Source: an uncultured Alistipes sp.
Lineage (GTDB): Bacteria; Bacteroidota; Bacteroidia; Bacteroidales; Rikenellaceae
NCBI GenBank assembly: GCA_947591475.1
Contig: CANQDE010000002.1
Coordinates: 186,001-250,000 of the forward strand
DNA: 64,000 nt
Direction of reading: 5' to 3'
The notes beneath the pieces are model-generated. The model was not told the origin of the DNA, made no database searches, and saw nothing but the letters and a program-made list of their open reading frames with translations. The position numbers and the translations under genes were made by a program. This document shows positions 1-8,847 of the stretch, in pieces (the first letter of the stretch is position 1; every line of letters starts with the position of its first letter).

Positions 1-1244
1 CCGTCGGTTTTGTTGAGGTAGGTCGGCACGAAGATGACGCGCACCTTCGAATCGGCGGCCGTCAGGGCGCTGCCGTTCATCGAATTGACGATCGGGTCCC
101 AAGTCGGATTCTCCAAATAGTGGGTCGAGAACTTGTATTGGCTCTCGTCGATGGGGTTCTTCGGATCGGCCAGATGGTTTTGCAGGTCGACGCGCGGCCC
201 GCGATTGCCCGTAGGTACGGTAACGTAGGCCAGCACCTCGCGCTGGAGCTTGTCGGTCGCGGCCAGCTGCTTCAACGATTCGAGGAAGACATCGAGCCCC
301 TTGTTGCGGAACTCGTAGCGGCCGCTCGTGCCGATGATGAGCGGGTCGGTGGTGAATTTGTGTCCCAAGCAGGCTTCGGCCACTTGGATCATCGCGCGAC
401 GGGCCTCGCTGCGCTTCGTTTCGTACTCCTCGCCCGTCCAGACGAAGTCGTTTTCGAAGCCGTTGGGCGTTACGCTGTCCGGTTCGCGGTTCAACAGATA
501 TTTACATTCATTAGCCGTCAAATCGCTGACGGTTAAAAATCCGTCGTGATAGGCTGCGGCGCTCTTTTCGATGGAGTGCTTGGCCGTAACGTTGAACTGA
601 CGGGCGAGTTCGTCGGCGTTGAATTTGGTCAGATCGTTGTAGAGCGGGAGCCGGTTGCCGGCGATGCAACGGCCCATGACCGTGGCGTGGGTCGTGAAGA
701 GCGTAGCCACGTAGGGCGAAGCCTTGCGCAGGTACAATCCGCCTGCTGCGGTCATCCATTCGTGGAAGTGGGCGGCGACCTTCTCGGTCGAGATGCAGAA
801 GTTCTCGACGTAGGAGGCGATGACCATGCCGGCAGCGTAGCCGAAGAGCACGGGCTCGACGTAGTCCCACTGGCCCGAAATCGAGTCGACGTGGTAATCC
901 TCCCAGAGGTTTTTCAGAATCTCGTCCTTCTGCGAAAAGAGAGAGGTGAAATCGACGAGAATGGCGATCGGCTCGCTTTTGATTTTCCACCGGCCGACGC
1001 GGATGCGGATGCCCTTATCATAGACTGCTAACCGCCAATTTCTCAATAGGTTGGTATCCTCTTCGAATTCGGGGTTGACCCCTTCGTGTTGGAGATCGGG
1101 GCCGATCAGCAGGTAGTGGTCTCCGAATTTTCGGGTTGCAGTTTCCGCTTTGGTGGCGATGACGGTATGGATCCCGCCCACCTTGTTGCAAACTTCCCAA
1201 CTGACTTCGAAAAGTACGTCGGGGGTTAATTTGGCATTGCTCAT
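1..1244 (-). CDS. Glycogen synthase, GT3 family (3' end outside window)
   Basis: This is a glycosyltransferase that elongates glycogen from a nucleotide-sugar donor in the cytoplasm. The frame is open from ATG at 1244 to the window edge (414 residues). The N-terminus reads FEVSWEVCNKVGGIHTVI at residues 12-29, followed by DHYLLIGP, GRWKI, AHFHEW (158-163) and TTHATVMGR (184-192). These are the landmarks of the eukaryotic-type (GT3, Gsy-like) glycogen synthases also found in Bacteroidota, not of the GT5 bacterial GlgA type. A consensus promoter lies about 55 bases upstream. The C-terminal Rossmann half is missing because the window ends. Family call is strong. Confidence 0.88.
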   Translation of the reverse strand, partial: MSNAKLTPDVLFEVSWEVCNKVGGIHTVIATKAETATRKFGDHYLLIGPDLQHEGVNPEFEEDTNLLRNWRLAVYDKGIRIRVGRWKIKSEPIAILVDFTSLFSQKDEILKNLWEDYHVDSISGQWDYVEPVLFGYAAGMVIASYVENFCISTEKVAAHFHEWMTAAGGLYLRKASPYVATLFTTHATVMGRCIAGNRLPLYNDLTKFNADELARQFNVTAKHSIEKSAAAYHDGFLTVSDLTANECKYLLNREPDSVTPNGFENDFVWTGEEYETKRSEARRAMIQVAEACLGHKFTTDPLIIGTSGRYEFRNKGLDVFLESLKQLAATDKLQREVLAYVTVPTGNRGPRVDLQNHLADPKNPIDESQYKFSTHYLENPTWDPIVNSMNGSALTAADSKVRVIFVPTYLNKTD

Positions 1245-1299
1245 ATTTTCGATTGCTGAATTTGTATCCTTAGTGCAAAGAACCGGATTTTTCCGCCCG

Positions 1300-1331
1300 C
1301 AAAGGTAATACTTATATTTCTATAAAACAAC
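1300..1331 (-). promoter_or_regulatory. Bacteroidota-type promoter for the glycogen synthase gene
   Basis: On the minus strand a -33 GTTG (1331-1328) is followed after 20 bases by the -7 box TACCTTTG (1307-1300). This fits the Bacteroidota sigma consensus, and transcription would begin roughly 50 bases before the ATG at 1244. Confidence 0.6.
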
Positions 1332-1437
1332 CCGAATGAGGGTTAATAAAATTATTTAATAATTTGTTAATATAGCTTCGGCGGCTCGGGACGGTCGGAG
1401 GATGACCGGTGAACTCCGACGAACGGCGGAAGCGGGA

Positions 1438-2562
1438 TTATCCGTCGTCGTCCGTTTCGAAAAACGACCGGATCACCGCGTCGGAGAGCAGGAACCGTTC
1501 GGGCGGCAGGGCCATTCGGGTGCCGGAAAGCCGCAGCGTGCCCGTCTGCAACCACGATTCCGCCCCTCGGCGCAGCCGTTGGGCCCGTGCGTGTCCGAAG
1601 CACCGTTCCGCTTCTGTGAGGTCGATTCCTTCAATCGTTCGCAAGCGTGTCAACAAGTATTCATTAAACCGGTCGGTGTCGGTCAGCCGTTCGCTTTCGG
1701 CCGGAACGCCCTTGATGTAACGCGCCACGGAGGCGACGCCCCAATGCCGTTCGCGTCCGTCGTAGGAGTGGGCGGCGGGACCGATGCCCAAGTATTTTAT
1801 CCCGTGCCAGTAAGCGGCGTTGTGCCGGGCCCGGAACCCGGGGCGGGCGAAATTCGAAACTTCGTAATGCTCGAATCCGGCGCTGCAAAGCGTATCGTGC
1901 ACGAGGCGGAATTCGGCTTCGCTCGTTTCGTCGCTCACGGGCTCGAAGGCGCCGCGTTCGGCACGGCGCCCGAAAGCCGTGCCGGGCTCTATGGTCAAAT
2001 GGTATGCCGAAACGTGTTGCACGTCGGCTTCGAGCGTGCGGTCGAGCGTGCGTCGCAACGAATCGCCGCCGAATCCCGGAACCCCGAAAATCAAGTCCAC
2101 CGTTAGATTGGAAAATCCGGCCTGTTTGGCTGCGCGGATAGCTGCGTCGGCTTGTGCAGCATTGTGGCGGCGGTTCATCAGCCGCAGGCAATCGTCGTCG
2201 AAGGATTGCACGCCGATTGAAAGACGGTCGATGCCCGCTTCGCGCAGAGCGGCGAGATAACGAATGTCGAGGTCGTCGGGGTTGGCTTCGAGCGTGGTCT
2301 CCTCGACGTCCGAACAGTCGAACAGGTGGGCCGCATGGTCGAGCAGTTCGCGGATCGTTTCGGGCGGGCAGAGCGAGGGCGTGCCGCCCCCGAAATAACG
2401 GGTATGAATGGGTTCGCCGCTGAGGTAGTCGCGCCGTTCGTCGAGTTCGCGGTGCATGGCCTTGATGAGGTCGGGCAGTCGGCCGGTGCCGACCTCCTTG
2501 AAGAAGTCGCAGTAGGCGCACACCCGTTTGCAAAAAGGAATATGGAAGTAGAGACCGGCCAT
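1438..2562 (-). CDS. hemW: Radical SAM heme chaperone HemW (coproporphyrinogen oxidase-like)
   Basis: The 374-residue protein carries the radical SAM cluster motif CKRVCAYCDF (Cys11, Cys15, Cys18) and GGGTP at 58-62, with the HemN/HemW-type C-terminal domain. The CxxxCxYCDF form and the length fit HemW, which binds heme and is thought to insert it into respiratory enzymes, rather than HemN, the oxygen-independent oxidase. The ATG is preceded by CTAATAAAA, the start context common in this window. It lies alone between the glycogen synthase gene and a repeat-containing spacer. Confidence 0.85.
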   Translation of the reverse strand: MAGLYFHIPFCKRVCAYCDFFKEVGTGRLPDLIKAMHRELDERRDYLSGEPIHTRYFGGGTPSLCPPETIRELLDHAAHLFDCSDVEETTLEANPDDLDIRYLAALREAGIDRLSIGVQSFDDDCLRLMNRRHNAAQADAAIRAAKQAGFSNLTVDLIFGVPGFGGDSLRRTLDRTLEADVQHVSAYHLTIEPGTAFGRRAERGAFEPVSDETSEAEFRLVHDTLCSAGFEHYEVSNFARPGFRARHNAAYWHGIKYLGIGPAAHSYDGRERHWGVASVARYIKGVPAESERLTDTDRFNEYLLTRLRTIEGIDLTEAERCFGHARAQRLRRGAESWLQTGTLRLSGTRMALPPERFLLSDAVIRSFFETDDDG

Positions 2563-2575
2563 TTTTATTAGCGCG

Positions 2576-2740
2576 ATAGACCGTTATCGGGTTTCCGATG
2601 GTTATCTGCGCGGTTATTCATTTATTTACACCGACGTTAATTCAAAGCCGTAAGACCTTGCGGGACGCAGCCTGCGAGGTGAGCGCAGCGAGCCTCGCCC
2701 GCCGAGGCTGCGGCTCGCGCGGCTTTAAAAAGCCGCAAAT
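2576..2740. repeat. Repeat-bearing spacer: module of the TTATTAGCGCGATAGA type plus a GC-rich hairpin (family C)
   Basis: Directly before hemW the plus strand reads TTTTTATTAGCGCGATAGA, a module also seen near 15.98 kb and 31.13 kb. At 2664-2740 there is a GC-rich hairpin array (CGCAGCCTGCGAG, then GAGGCTGCGGCTCGCGCGG) ending in a short stem around TTTAAAAAG. A close relative lies at 44075-44157, with more distant ones at 23490, 30893 and 34188. The rest of the spacer up to 2821 shows nothing recognisable. Confidence 0.6.
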
Positions 2741-2821
2741 AGCTACTTCAACAACCAATAACTAACAACCAACAAGCCGATAGTGAATACTTCTGAATTT
2801 ATATATAATCGCTTCATTTTA

Positions 2822-3718
2822 TTATATTTTCAAATGCTCGACGACCGTCTGCCGCAGGTGCTCGCTATCGAGGTGGGTGTAGATTTCGGTCGTGAGGATG
2901 CTCTCGTGGCCCAGCATCTCCTGCACCTGACGGATGCTGGCGCCCCCTTCGAGCAGGTGCGTGGCGAACGAATGCCGGAAGCTGTGCGGACTGATCCGTT
3001 TGTCGATGCCGGCGCGGGCCGCCGCCTGCCGGATGACGGTGAAGACCATGACGCGCGTCAGTTTGCGGCCCCGATTGTTCAGAAATACGGTCTCCTGGCC
3101 CGCCCGCCACGGGCGCCGGTGTTCGAGGTAGAGCTGGATGCGGTCGCGGGCCATCGTGCTGATGGGCACCAATCGCTGTTTGTCGCCCTTGCCGATGACG
3201 CGGAGGTACCCTTCGCCGAAAAAGAGGTCGGACAGGCGAAGCGAGGTCAGTTCCGAGACGCGCAATCCGCACGAATAGAGCGTTTCGAGCATGGCGCTGT
3301 CGCGCAGGCCTTTGGTCGTCGAGGTGTCGATGGCGGCGATGATGCGGTCGATTTCGTCGGTAGTCAGCACATCGGGCAGCTGGCGACCGAACTTCGGCGC
3401 CGTGATGAACTCGACGGGCGAATTGGTAACTTTGTCTGTAATCAAAAGGTAGTTAAAAAAACTGCGGATGCTGCATAGTGCGCGGGCCTGCGAACTCTTT
3501 TCGCGACCGTGGTCGAAAAGCCATGCCAGATAACGTTCGATCATTTCGGGCTCGACCTTGCGCGGCTCGACGTCCCACATCCGCAGGATGTAGTGGGCGA
3601 AGTCGCGCAAATCGCGCAAGTAGGCTTCGACGGTATGGGCCGAGAGGCGTTTCTCGAACCGGATATAGGTACGATAGGAGCGGCCCATGTCCGCCCATTT
3701 TTTCGTGGTTTCCGCCAT
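2822..3718 (-). CDS. xerD: Tyrosine recombinase XerD-like (chromosome dimer resolution)
   Basis: The protein is 298 residues from ATG 3718, the usual XerC/XerD length. The frame stays open further upstream but would read through a repeat element, so the start [12 protein letters not shown] is chosen. The N-terminal SAM-like domain (about 10-95) precedes a catalytic domain with Arg153 (CGLRVSEL), Lys177 (GKGDKQR), His245 and Arg248 ([12 protein letters not shown]), His271 (GHESILTT) and the nucleophile Tyr280 (TEIYTHL). Such enzymes resolve chromosome dimers at dif with FtsK. It is divergent from recO. XerC and XerD cannot be told apart with certainty from the sequence alone. Confidence 0.85.
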   Translation of the reverse strand: MAETTKKWADMGRSYRTYIRFEKRLSAHTVEAYLRDLRDFAHYILRMWDVEPRKVEPEMIERYLAWLFDHGREKSSQARALCSIRSFFNYLLITDKVTNSPVEFITAPKFGRQLPDVLTTDEIDRIIAAIDTSTTKGLRDSAMLETLYSCGLRVSELTSLRLSDLFFGEGYLRVIGKGDKQRLVPISTMARDRIQLYLEHRRPWRAGQETVFLNNRGRKLTRVMVFTVIRQAAARAGIDKRISPHSFRHSFATHLLEGGASIRQVQEMLGHESILTTEIYTHLDSEHLRQTVVEHLKI

Positions 3719-3816
3719 GCAGGTTTGCCGGTTTCGGGAGTTATCGTTAATTTTGCTCCTTGCGAAGATACGAATTTTTCGCCATTTGTGTACTGCTGTT
3801 CCGAAGGTTCGATTCG

Positions 3817-3894
3817 TTCCGACCCAAGCCCCTCCCAAGGGAGGGGCTTGGGTCGGGGTCAAAACTGAATACACGGCCAAAGGCCGTGAGAAAC
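3817..3894 (+). repeat. Two-hairpin dispersed repeat, family A copy 1
   Basis: Stem 1 is AAGCCCCTCCC/GGGAGGGGCTT, then a linker reading GGGTCGGGGTCAAAACTGAA, then stem 2 CACGGCC/GGCCGTG. It lies between the divergent xerD and recO genes. Six further copies are listed at 6482, 30100, 38073, 45276, 47901 and 53763. Confidence 0.8.
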
Positions 3895-3953
3895 AGCGGT
3901 CGGATTTGAAAATCCGGGCCAAAAATGCGGGTACATTAAAGTATAGTTTCGCG

Positions 3954-4685
3954 ATGAACAAGACCTACAAGGGGCGCGGCGTGGTGCTCCATACGCTCAA
4001 ATACGGCGATTCGTCGATGATCGTCTATCTGCTGACCGACATCGGCGGACGTCGCAGCTACATGGTGCAGGGCGTGCGCAGCCGCTCGGGCCACGGCTCG
4101 AAACTCGCCCTGTTCCAACCCGCCTTTCCGGTCGAATTCGAAGGCCTCGAATCGAACCGCATGCAGATGCACCGTTTCAAGGAGGTGCGGGCCGGTTTCA
4201 CGCTCCGGAATGTTCCGTTCGATGTGCGCAAGTCGACGATCGCGCTCTTTATGGCAGAGGTTTTGTATCGTTTGGTGCGGGAGAGCGAGCCGAACGAAGC
4301 CCTTTTCGGATTCGTATGGAACAGTGTCGGGGCCCTCGATGTCATGACCGACGGCGTGGCCGATTTCCATCTTTGGTTTCTGTCCAATCTGAGCCGTTTT
4401 CTGGGCTTCTGTCCGGGCAACGAATACGTGGAGGGCGCATGGTTCGATATGCACGAAGGGCTCTATACTCCCGTGCGGCCGGCACATTCCGGCTACATGA
4501 CGCAGGAGTGCACCCGCATCCTCGGCGGGCTGGTGGGCAGCGATGTGTGCGAACTCGGTTCGCTCGGTCTCAACCGCCGCCAACGGGTCGATTTCCTCGA
4601 TGCGATGCTGGCCTATTTCGGCTATCATCTCGATGCGGTCAGTACCGTACAATCGGTGCACATCCTTCGCGAAGTTTTTTATTAA
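3954..4685 (+). CDS. recO: DNA repair protein RecO
   Basis: RecO mediates loading of RecA in the RecFOR recombination pathway. The protein is 243 residues from ATG 3954. It opens with the RecO OB-fold pattern ([31 protein letters not shown]), has a helical middle, and ends with the usual region [13 protein letters not shown]. An in-frame extension upstream would run through repeat A1 and is rejected. The last residues (EVFY) are encoded by TTTTTTATTAA, the left arm of a perfect palindrome, so repeat DNA supplies the end of the gene. It is divergent from xerD. Confidence 0.85.
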   Translation: MNKTYKGRGVVLHTLKYGDSSMIVYLLTDIGGRRSYMVQGVRSRSGHGSKLALFQPAFPVEFEGLESNRMQMHRFKEVRAGFTLRNVPFDVRKSTIALFMAEVLYRLVRESEPNEALFGFVWNSVGALDVMTDGVADFHLWFLSNLSRFLGFCPGNEYVEGAWFDMHEGLYTPVRPAHSGYMTQECTRILGGLVGSDVCELGSLGLNRRQRVDFLDAMLAYFGYHLDAVSTVQSVHILREVFY

Positions 4686-4722
4686 CTCGGTTGGAATACT
4701 TTCCAACCGAGTTAATAAAAAA
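4675..4722. repeat. Perfect 22-bp inverted repeat spanning the recO stop and the next start
   Basis: The arms are 4675-4696 and 4701-4722 with a TACT loop and no mismatch. The left arm contains the last recO codons and its TAA. The right arm ends in AAAAAA, and the next gene's ATG begins on its last base. It could act as a terminator hairpin. The TTATTAACT edge matches the family D repeats found elsewhere in the window. Confidence 0.85.
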
Positions 4723-5144
4723 TGACTATCGAGAACAGTATGATGAAAAAATACGGTTGGTTGATGTTGGCGGCAGGTGTGCTGTCGGGAGCGGCGGGCA
4801 CGGCGCAGGAACGGCGTCCGCAGGATATTGTCTTTCCGGTGCCGCCGGAAAGCGGGTACGAAATCGAATACGTGCTTCCCGATTCGATGATTGTCTGGTC
4901 GTTGGAGCCTGCGGAACGATACGGGCAGTCGGAATCCGACCGGATTTCCGTTCGTTCGGCCGTGCCGATGACCTCGGTGGTGGTCATTTTGCGCGAACAC
5001 CTCCCCGTACGAACCATGATTCTCCGCAACAATACGTTGCGGCTCGGCCGTTACGTCATCCTTTCGAACGGCCAGGCCGAAAACTGGGGCCCTTATCCGA
5101 GCGGATACCTCGACGCCCGGACGATTTCGCTGCCTTTGCCTTGA
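4722..5144 (+). CDS. Small secreted protein of unknown function
   Basis: I do not recognise this family. The product is 140 residues from ATG 4722, or 134 from ATG 4740 (MMKKYGWLMLAAGVLSGAAGTAQ), which is a clean signal peptide and probably the real start. The mature part is about 110 residues, with beta-strand-like alternation and no cysteines or obvious catalytic motif. It follows recO by only the palindrome. A periplasmic or exported location is inferred from the signal peptide alone. Confidence 0.6.
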   Translation: MTIENSMMKKYGWLMLAAGVLSGAAGTAQERRPQDIVFPVPPESGYEIEYVLPDSMIVWSLEPAERYGQSESDRISVRSAVPMTSVVVILREHLPVRTMILRNNTLRLGRYVILSNGQAENWGPYPSGYLDARTISLPLP

Positions 5145-5176
5145 TTTTAGGTATTTTCGCGTATTGACAAGTCGTT

Positions 5177-5271
5177 TTTTCTTCCGAATTTTGCCGAAGA
5201 TTTTGACGGGAATGTCTTTTTCGATGACTTTTGTTAGCAAGACGACCCATTAATAAAAATTCGGAAGAAAA
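5177..5271. repeat. 16-bp inverted repeat flanking the porin leader
   Basis: TTTTCTTCCGAATTTT at 5177-5192 is repeated as its exact reverse complement at 5256-5271, ending on the A of the porin ATG. The 63-base interval holds a fragment resembling the TTATTAGCGCGATAGA-type modules (GCAAGACGACCC). The role is unknown; pairing would fold the porin leader into a long stem that includes the start codon. Confidence 0.7.
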
Positions 5272-6431
5272 TGAAAACAATCGTTACTTTGGTGTGCCTG
5301 CTGGGAATCCTCTCCGGACAGGCGCAAACCCGATCCGATGCGCAGGCGGGTTCCGCTTCGCAATCAACTTCGCAAGCGACTTCGCAGTCGGTTTCCGATC
5401 CGCTGTCGGCCGACGCTGCGGCGATCGACGAGCTCTCGGCCAAGGTCGAGGCGCTCGAATGCAAAACGTCGACCTGGGACAAAATTCTGGCCCATCTGCC
5501 CCGGGTCTCCGGTTATATCCAGTTACGTTATCTGTGGGACGATGCGGATCAATCGACGTTCACGGTTCGCCGCGCGCGTCTCGACCTGAAAGGCGACATC
5601 ACGAAGAAAATCGACTATCGGTTGCAGATGGAATTCGCCTCGAAAGTCCATATCTTGGACGCTTTCGTGCAGTTCAAACCGTTTCGTCAACTGAATGTGA
5701 AGGTCGGTCAGTACAAGGTTCCCTTTTCTATTGAGAATACCGATTACACCCCATTGAAATTCGAGTTCATCGACTATCCGATGGCTTTGCGCAAATTGAT
5801 GGGATTCAACGAGGTCGTTGGTGGCGAAACGCTTTCGGCCGCAGGCCGCGATATGGGTCTGACGCTCTACGGCGGATTCGGCAAACGGGACGGTTACAAC
5901 CTCGTGAATTACGATTTCGGCGTGTTCAACGGCTCGGGCATCAACACCGCAGACAACAACCGTTCGAAGGACGTCGTTGCCCGCCTGTCGGTGAAGCCGA
6001 TGGAGGGGCTGACACTTTCGGGGTCGTACTACTGGGGCGAATACGGCAAGGCCTATCTCAAACGGCAGCGCTACGCCGTCGGCGCCTGCTACGATCGCGG
6101 TGCGGTCGTCGTCCGCAGCGAATGGGTCGGCGGCACGACCGGCATCGCAGCGACGGAGACGGCTCCGGCGAACGATCTGAGCAGCGACGGCTGGTATGCG
6201 ATGGTCGGCTGGCGGGCTTCGCATACGTGGATGCCCGTCGCGCGTTACGAGAGCTTCTATGCGAACAGCGATGCCCGTTCGGATACGCGCCAGACCAACT
6301 ACACGGTGGGTGTGCTCTGGCAGCCGCTCAAACAACTGCGCTGTCAGCTCAATTATACCTACGAAGATTACGCGCTGCAAACGACCGGAAACAAGAATGT
6401 CGTTGCGGTGATGTTGACCGGAATTTTTTGA
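5271..6431 (+). CDS. Outer-membrane porin, phosphate-selective OprP/OprO-like
   Basis: The protein is 386 residues with a signal peptide (MKTIVTLVCLLGILSGQAQ), a Ser/Thr/Gln-rich stretch (about 22-45), a short coiled segment (AIDELSAKVEALE) and then a beta-barrel. The barrel carries the family pattern VSGYIQLRY, FTVRRARLDLKGDITKKIDYRLQMEF, NVKVGQYKVPFSIEN and a C-terminal aromatic (TGIF) for Bam recognition. The coiled segment resembles the periplasmic trimerisation region of such porins. The substrate cannot be read from the sequence. Confidence 0.78.
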   Translation: MKTIVTLVCLLGILSGQAQTRSDAQAGSASQSTSQATSQSVSDPLSADAAAIDELSAKVEALECKTSTWDKILAHLPRVSGYIQLRYLWDDADQSTFTVRRARLDLKGDITKKIDYRLQMEFASKVHILDAFVQFKPFRQLNVKVGQYKVPFSIENTDYTPLKFEFIDYPMALRKLMGFNEVVGGETLSAAGRDMGLTLYGGFGKRDGYNLVNYDFGVFNGSGINTADNNRSKDVVARLSVKPMEGLTLSGSYYWGEYGKAYLKRQRYAVGACYDRGAVVVRSEWVGGTTGIAATETAPANDLSSDGWYAMVGWRASHTWMPVARYESFYANSDARSDTRQTNYTVGVLWQPLKQLRCQLNYTYEDYALQTTGNKNVVAVMLTGIF

Positions 6432-6481
6432 TAAAATTATATACGATTTACACCGAATCAAGTTGGCGAACGCCTTAACAA

Positions 6482-6563
6482 GGCCGTCGGTCGTGTCGCT
6501 CGCGGCGAAGCCGCGTTTGCAGATTTGACCCACCCCTAAACCCCCGCCTTGGCGGGGGCTTCT
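6482..6563 (-). repeat. Two-hairpin dispersed repeat, family A copy 2
   Basis: Read on the minus strand it has stem 1 GCCCCCGCC/GGCGGGGGT, the linker GGGGTGGGTCAAATCTG and stem 2 GCGGC/GCCGC, followed by GAGCGACACGACCG. Stem 1 differs from copy 1 by paired changes that preserve base pairing. It lies between the porin and the YeiH-type gene. Confidence 0.8.
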
Positions 6564-6610
6564 GGCGGAGCCCGCAAAGTGATACGGATAACAGGATTAA
6601 ATAAAACAAT

Positions 6611-7894
6611 ATGAAATGGATTGAAAAATTGCGCACCGAAGACTGGGTAACCGTCTGGATGAGCATCCCGCTTCTGGTGCTGGCCGTGTGCTTCCCGAAA
6701 GAGATGCCGAGCGTGCCTTCGACCTTGATCGGTGAGGTGGCGTGGTATAACATCGCCGTGTTGTTCCTCATCGTGCTGGCGGTGCTTTACGTCGGAATGG
6801 CGCTGTTGCGGCGGCCGATGAAGGGGCTGCTCTTCTCGCTGGTCGTGGTCTTTGCGCTCTCGCTGCTGGCGCAGGTCGTCGCCAAAATCCCGCAGGTCTC
6901 CTACTACGGATTCGAATCGGTCTTCTTCTCCGTGATTTTCGGCTTGATTGTCCGCAACGTTTGGCACGTGCCTGACTGGATGAAACCGGCCATCCAAGGC
7001 GAATTTTTCATCAAAATCGGCGTGGTCTGCCTCGGTGCGACGATTTTGTTCAGCGACGTGATGAAATCCGGTACGTTCGGTTTGGTGCAGGCTTGTCTGG
7101 TGGTGGCCATCGTCTGGTTCTTCGCTTTCTTCGTGGCTCGGCGGTTGGGCGTCGACCGCTCTACGGCCATGATTTTGTCGAGTGGCGTGTCGATATGCGG
7201 CGTCTCGGCCTGCATCACGGCGGCCCGTGTGGCCGGTGGCGATGACCGCAAGTTGTCCTATATCGTCTCGTTGGTGTTGATTGTCGTTGTGCCGATGATT
7301 TATCTGATGCCGTGGCTCGCCGGTAAGGTGTTGCCGCTCCTGTTCTCCGATCCGAAAGTCGTCGAAGAAGTCGCCGGCGCGTGGATCGGCGGCACCATCG
7401 ACACGACGTCGGGCGTCGCTGCATCGAGCACCATCGTCGGCGAGGTGGCCAATCAGCATGCCGTCATCATCAAGGGCGCGCAGAACGTTTTGATCGGGGT
7501 CGTAGCCTTTTTCATCGCGCTCTACCTTTCGTCGCGCGGCGAGAAGGGCGCGTCGACGGCTCCGTCGCTGGCCATCGTGTGGGAGAAATTCCCGAAATTC
7601 ATCATCGGATTCGTCGCGGCGTCGCTGGTATTCAGTCTGTTGCAGAGCAACGGACAACTGACGGTCGGCGCTTCCAAAAAGTTGATCGAACCCGGGGTTG
7701 CCAAGATGTTTTCGACGCTGTTCTTTTCGTTGGCTTTCGTCTGCATCGGATTGGATACCCGACTGAAAGAGATTGTTTCGAAGGAGAATCGCCATGCATT
7801 GTGGGCCTTCCTGACGGCGCAGGTCTTCAATATCCTCGTTACGTTGGTGATTGCCGCCGTGCTGTTCGGCGTGCTGAAACCGATGTGGGACTGA
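6611..7894 (+). CDS. YeiH/YadS-family membrane protein (putative sulfate exporter family)
   Basis: The protein has 427 residues and about ten hydrophobic segments, starting with a conserved two-helix extension (18-90). The signature regions of this family are present: FESVFFSVIFGLIVRN, FFIKIGVVCLGATILF, LSSGVSICGVSACITAARV, AGAWIGGTIDTTSGVAASS and ALVFCIGLDTR-like FVCIGLDTRLKE. The family (UPF0324, Cons_hypoth698) is annotated as a putative sulfate exporter, but the substrate is not established. It converges on the phage-like cassette with a terminator between. Confidence 0.8.
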   Translation: MKWIEKLRTEDWVTVWMSIPLLVLAVCFPKEMPSVPSTLIGEVAWYNIAVLFLIVLAVLYVGMALLRRPMKGLLFSLVVVFALSLLAQVVAKIPQVSYYGFESVFFSVIFGLIVRNVWHVPDWMKPAIQGEFFIKIGVVCLGATILFSDVMKSGTFGLVQACLVVAIVWFFAFFVARRLGVDRSTAMILSSGVSICGVSACITAARVAGGDDRKLSYIVSLVLIVVVPMIYLMPWLAGKVLPLLFSDPKVVEEVAGAWIGGTIDTTSGVAASSTIVGEVANQHAVIIKGAQNVLIGVVAFFIALYLSSRGEKGASTAPSLAIVWEKFPKFIIGFVAASLVFSLLQSNGQLTVGASKKLIEPGVAKMFSTLFFSLAFVCIGLDTRLKEIVSKENRHALWAFLTAQVFNILVTLVIAAVLFGVLKPMWD

Positions 7895-7917
7895 CCCGAT
7901 CGGTCGACAGAAATAAG

Positions 7918-7949
7918 AAAGCCCGCACGGAGCAATCCGTGCGGGCTTT
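7918..7949. terminator. Bidirectional intrinsic terminator
   Basis: AAAGCCCGCACGG and CCGTGCGGGCTTT form a 13-bp perfect stem around AGCAAT, with A and T runs at the outside. It sits between the convergent YeiH-family gene and the holin gene and would serve both strands. Confidence 0.85.
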
Positions 7950-7957
7950 CGGTTTGT

Positions 7958-8398
7958 TTAGGCATTGGGCTCCGGCGGCAGACCGGTCTGTTGAGCGATG
8001 CGCTGGCGGACGTATCGGCGCATCCAGCCGAACAACGGCGAATCAGAAATCTGCGAGGCGTTTTCGAGGAACGACCAGAATTCGACGCCGCAAGTGAAGC
8101 CGGTGAACAGACGTGCGGCATTGAGATGCAAGAAGTCGAGCACGTAGCAGTCCACAATCCAAGCCATGACGATGGCCGTCAAGGTCAGGGCCAGTTTGAC
8201 GACGGTGCGCCAAGCCTTGCGGCTCTCGAAATACCACATCTGACCGGCCCGCAGCGTTACGGTCCGATCGGCGATGACGCCCGTTACGAAATCGACGCAG
8301 ATGAAGAAAATCGCGCAACTGATCGACGGGAGGACGGGCGCGAAGACGGCGGCGAGGCTGGCCGCCGCTCCGCTAATGAATCTGTACCAGTTTTCCAT
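7958..8398 (-). CDS. Phage holin family protein
   Basis: The start is ATG 8398 (MENWYRF), giving 146 residues. The sequence has three or four hydrophobic segments and the phage-holin pattern CVDFVTGVIADR ... WYFESRKAWRTVVKL known from Bacteroidota and Firmicutes phages. Holins form membrane lesions that end phage infection. The gene is the last of the phage-like cassette and overlaps the end of the preceding gene by 26 bases, which suggests co-translation. No endolysin follows it. Confidence 0.75.
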   Translation of the reverse strand: MENWYRFISGAAASLAAVFAPVLPSISCAIFFICVDFVTGVIADRTVTLRAGQMWYFESRKAWRTVVKLALTLTAIVMAWIVDCYVLDFLHLNAARLFTGFTCGVEFWSFLENASQISDSPLFGWMRRYVRQRIAQQTGLPPEPNA

Positions 8399-8846
8399 CG
8401 AGCGAGCAGCGTTTGAGGATGTTCTTCTTCGGGTCGTATTCCGGATAGGTCTCGGGGTAGGCTTCGATGCGGGCCACGGCTCGTTCCAGCAGGGCACGGG
8501 CTTCGGTGCGTAGCGACCGGCGTTGCATGCGGCGAGCCTCCTCGGTCGCGGGCGTCGTTCCGTCGTATTTGGGTGCCGTCGTGCCGTTGCGTCCGGCGCA
8601 GATGTCTAACCGCGGCTGAATCATCAGTCGGGTGAAGAGCGCCAGCGGTGCGGCCAAATAGTGGTCGACGAACGAGCGGTCGGTATCGGTCATCAGCCGT
8701 TCGTAGAGCGGCTGCCCGATGACCGGAATGAGGTAGCGTTGGGCCGCTGCCGCGATGTCGGCTTCGGCCACGAGGTCGGGCGGCAGGCAGCTTTCCGATG
8801 GAAAAGCCAGCCGGACGACCTGTGCGGGGGTGATGAGCGTGTTCAT
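8373..8846 (-). CDS. Phage-like protein, probable head-tail adaptor/connector
   Basis: The product is 157 residues, largely helical, opening with LITPAQVVRLAFPSESCLPPDLVAEADIAAAAQRYLIPVIG. This resembles gp6-type connector proteins and the DUF6712-like proteins of Bacteroides prophages. It lies one base after the portal gene and overlaps the holin gene, the usual neighbourhood of a head-completion protein. The function is inferred from position and general fold pattern and not from a catalytic motif. Confidence 0.55.
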   Translation of the reverse strand: MNTLITPAQVVRLAFPSESCLPPDLVAEADIAAAAQRYLIPVIGQPLYERLMTDTDRSFVDHYLAAPLALFTRLMIQPRLDICAGRNGTTAPKYDGTTPATEEARRMQRRSLRTEARALLERAVARIEAYPETYPEYDPKKNILKRCSLDGKLVQIH

Positions 8847-8847
8847 G

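Noticed and set aside
3719..3961. N-terminal extension of XerD
   Set aside because: It would translate the family A repeat and the recO leader; XerD proteins are about 298 residues.
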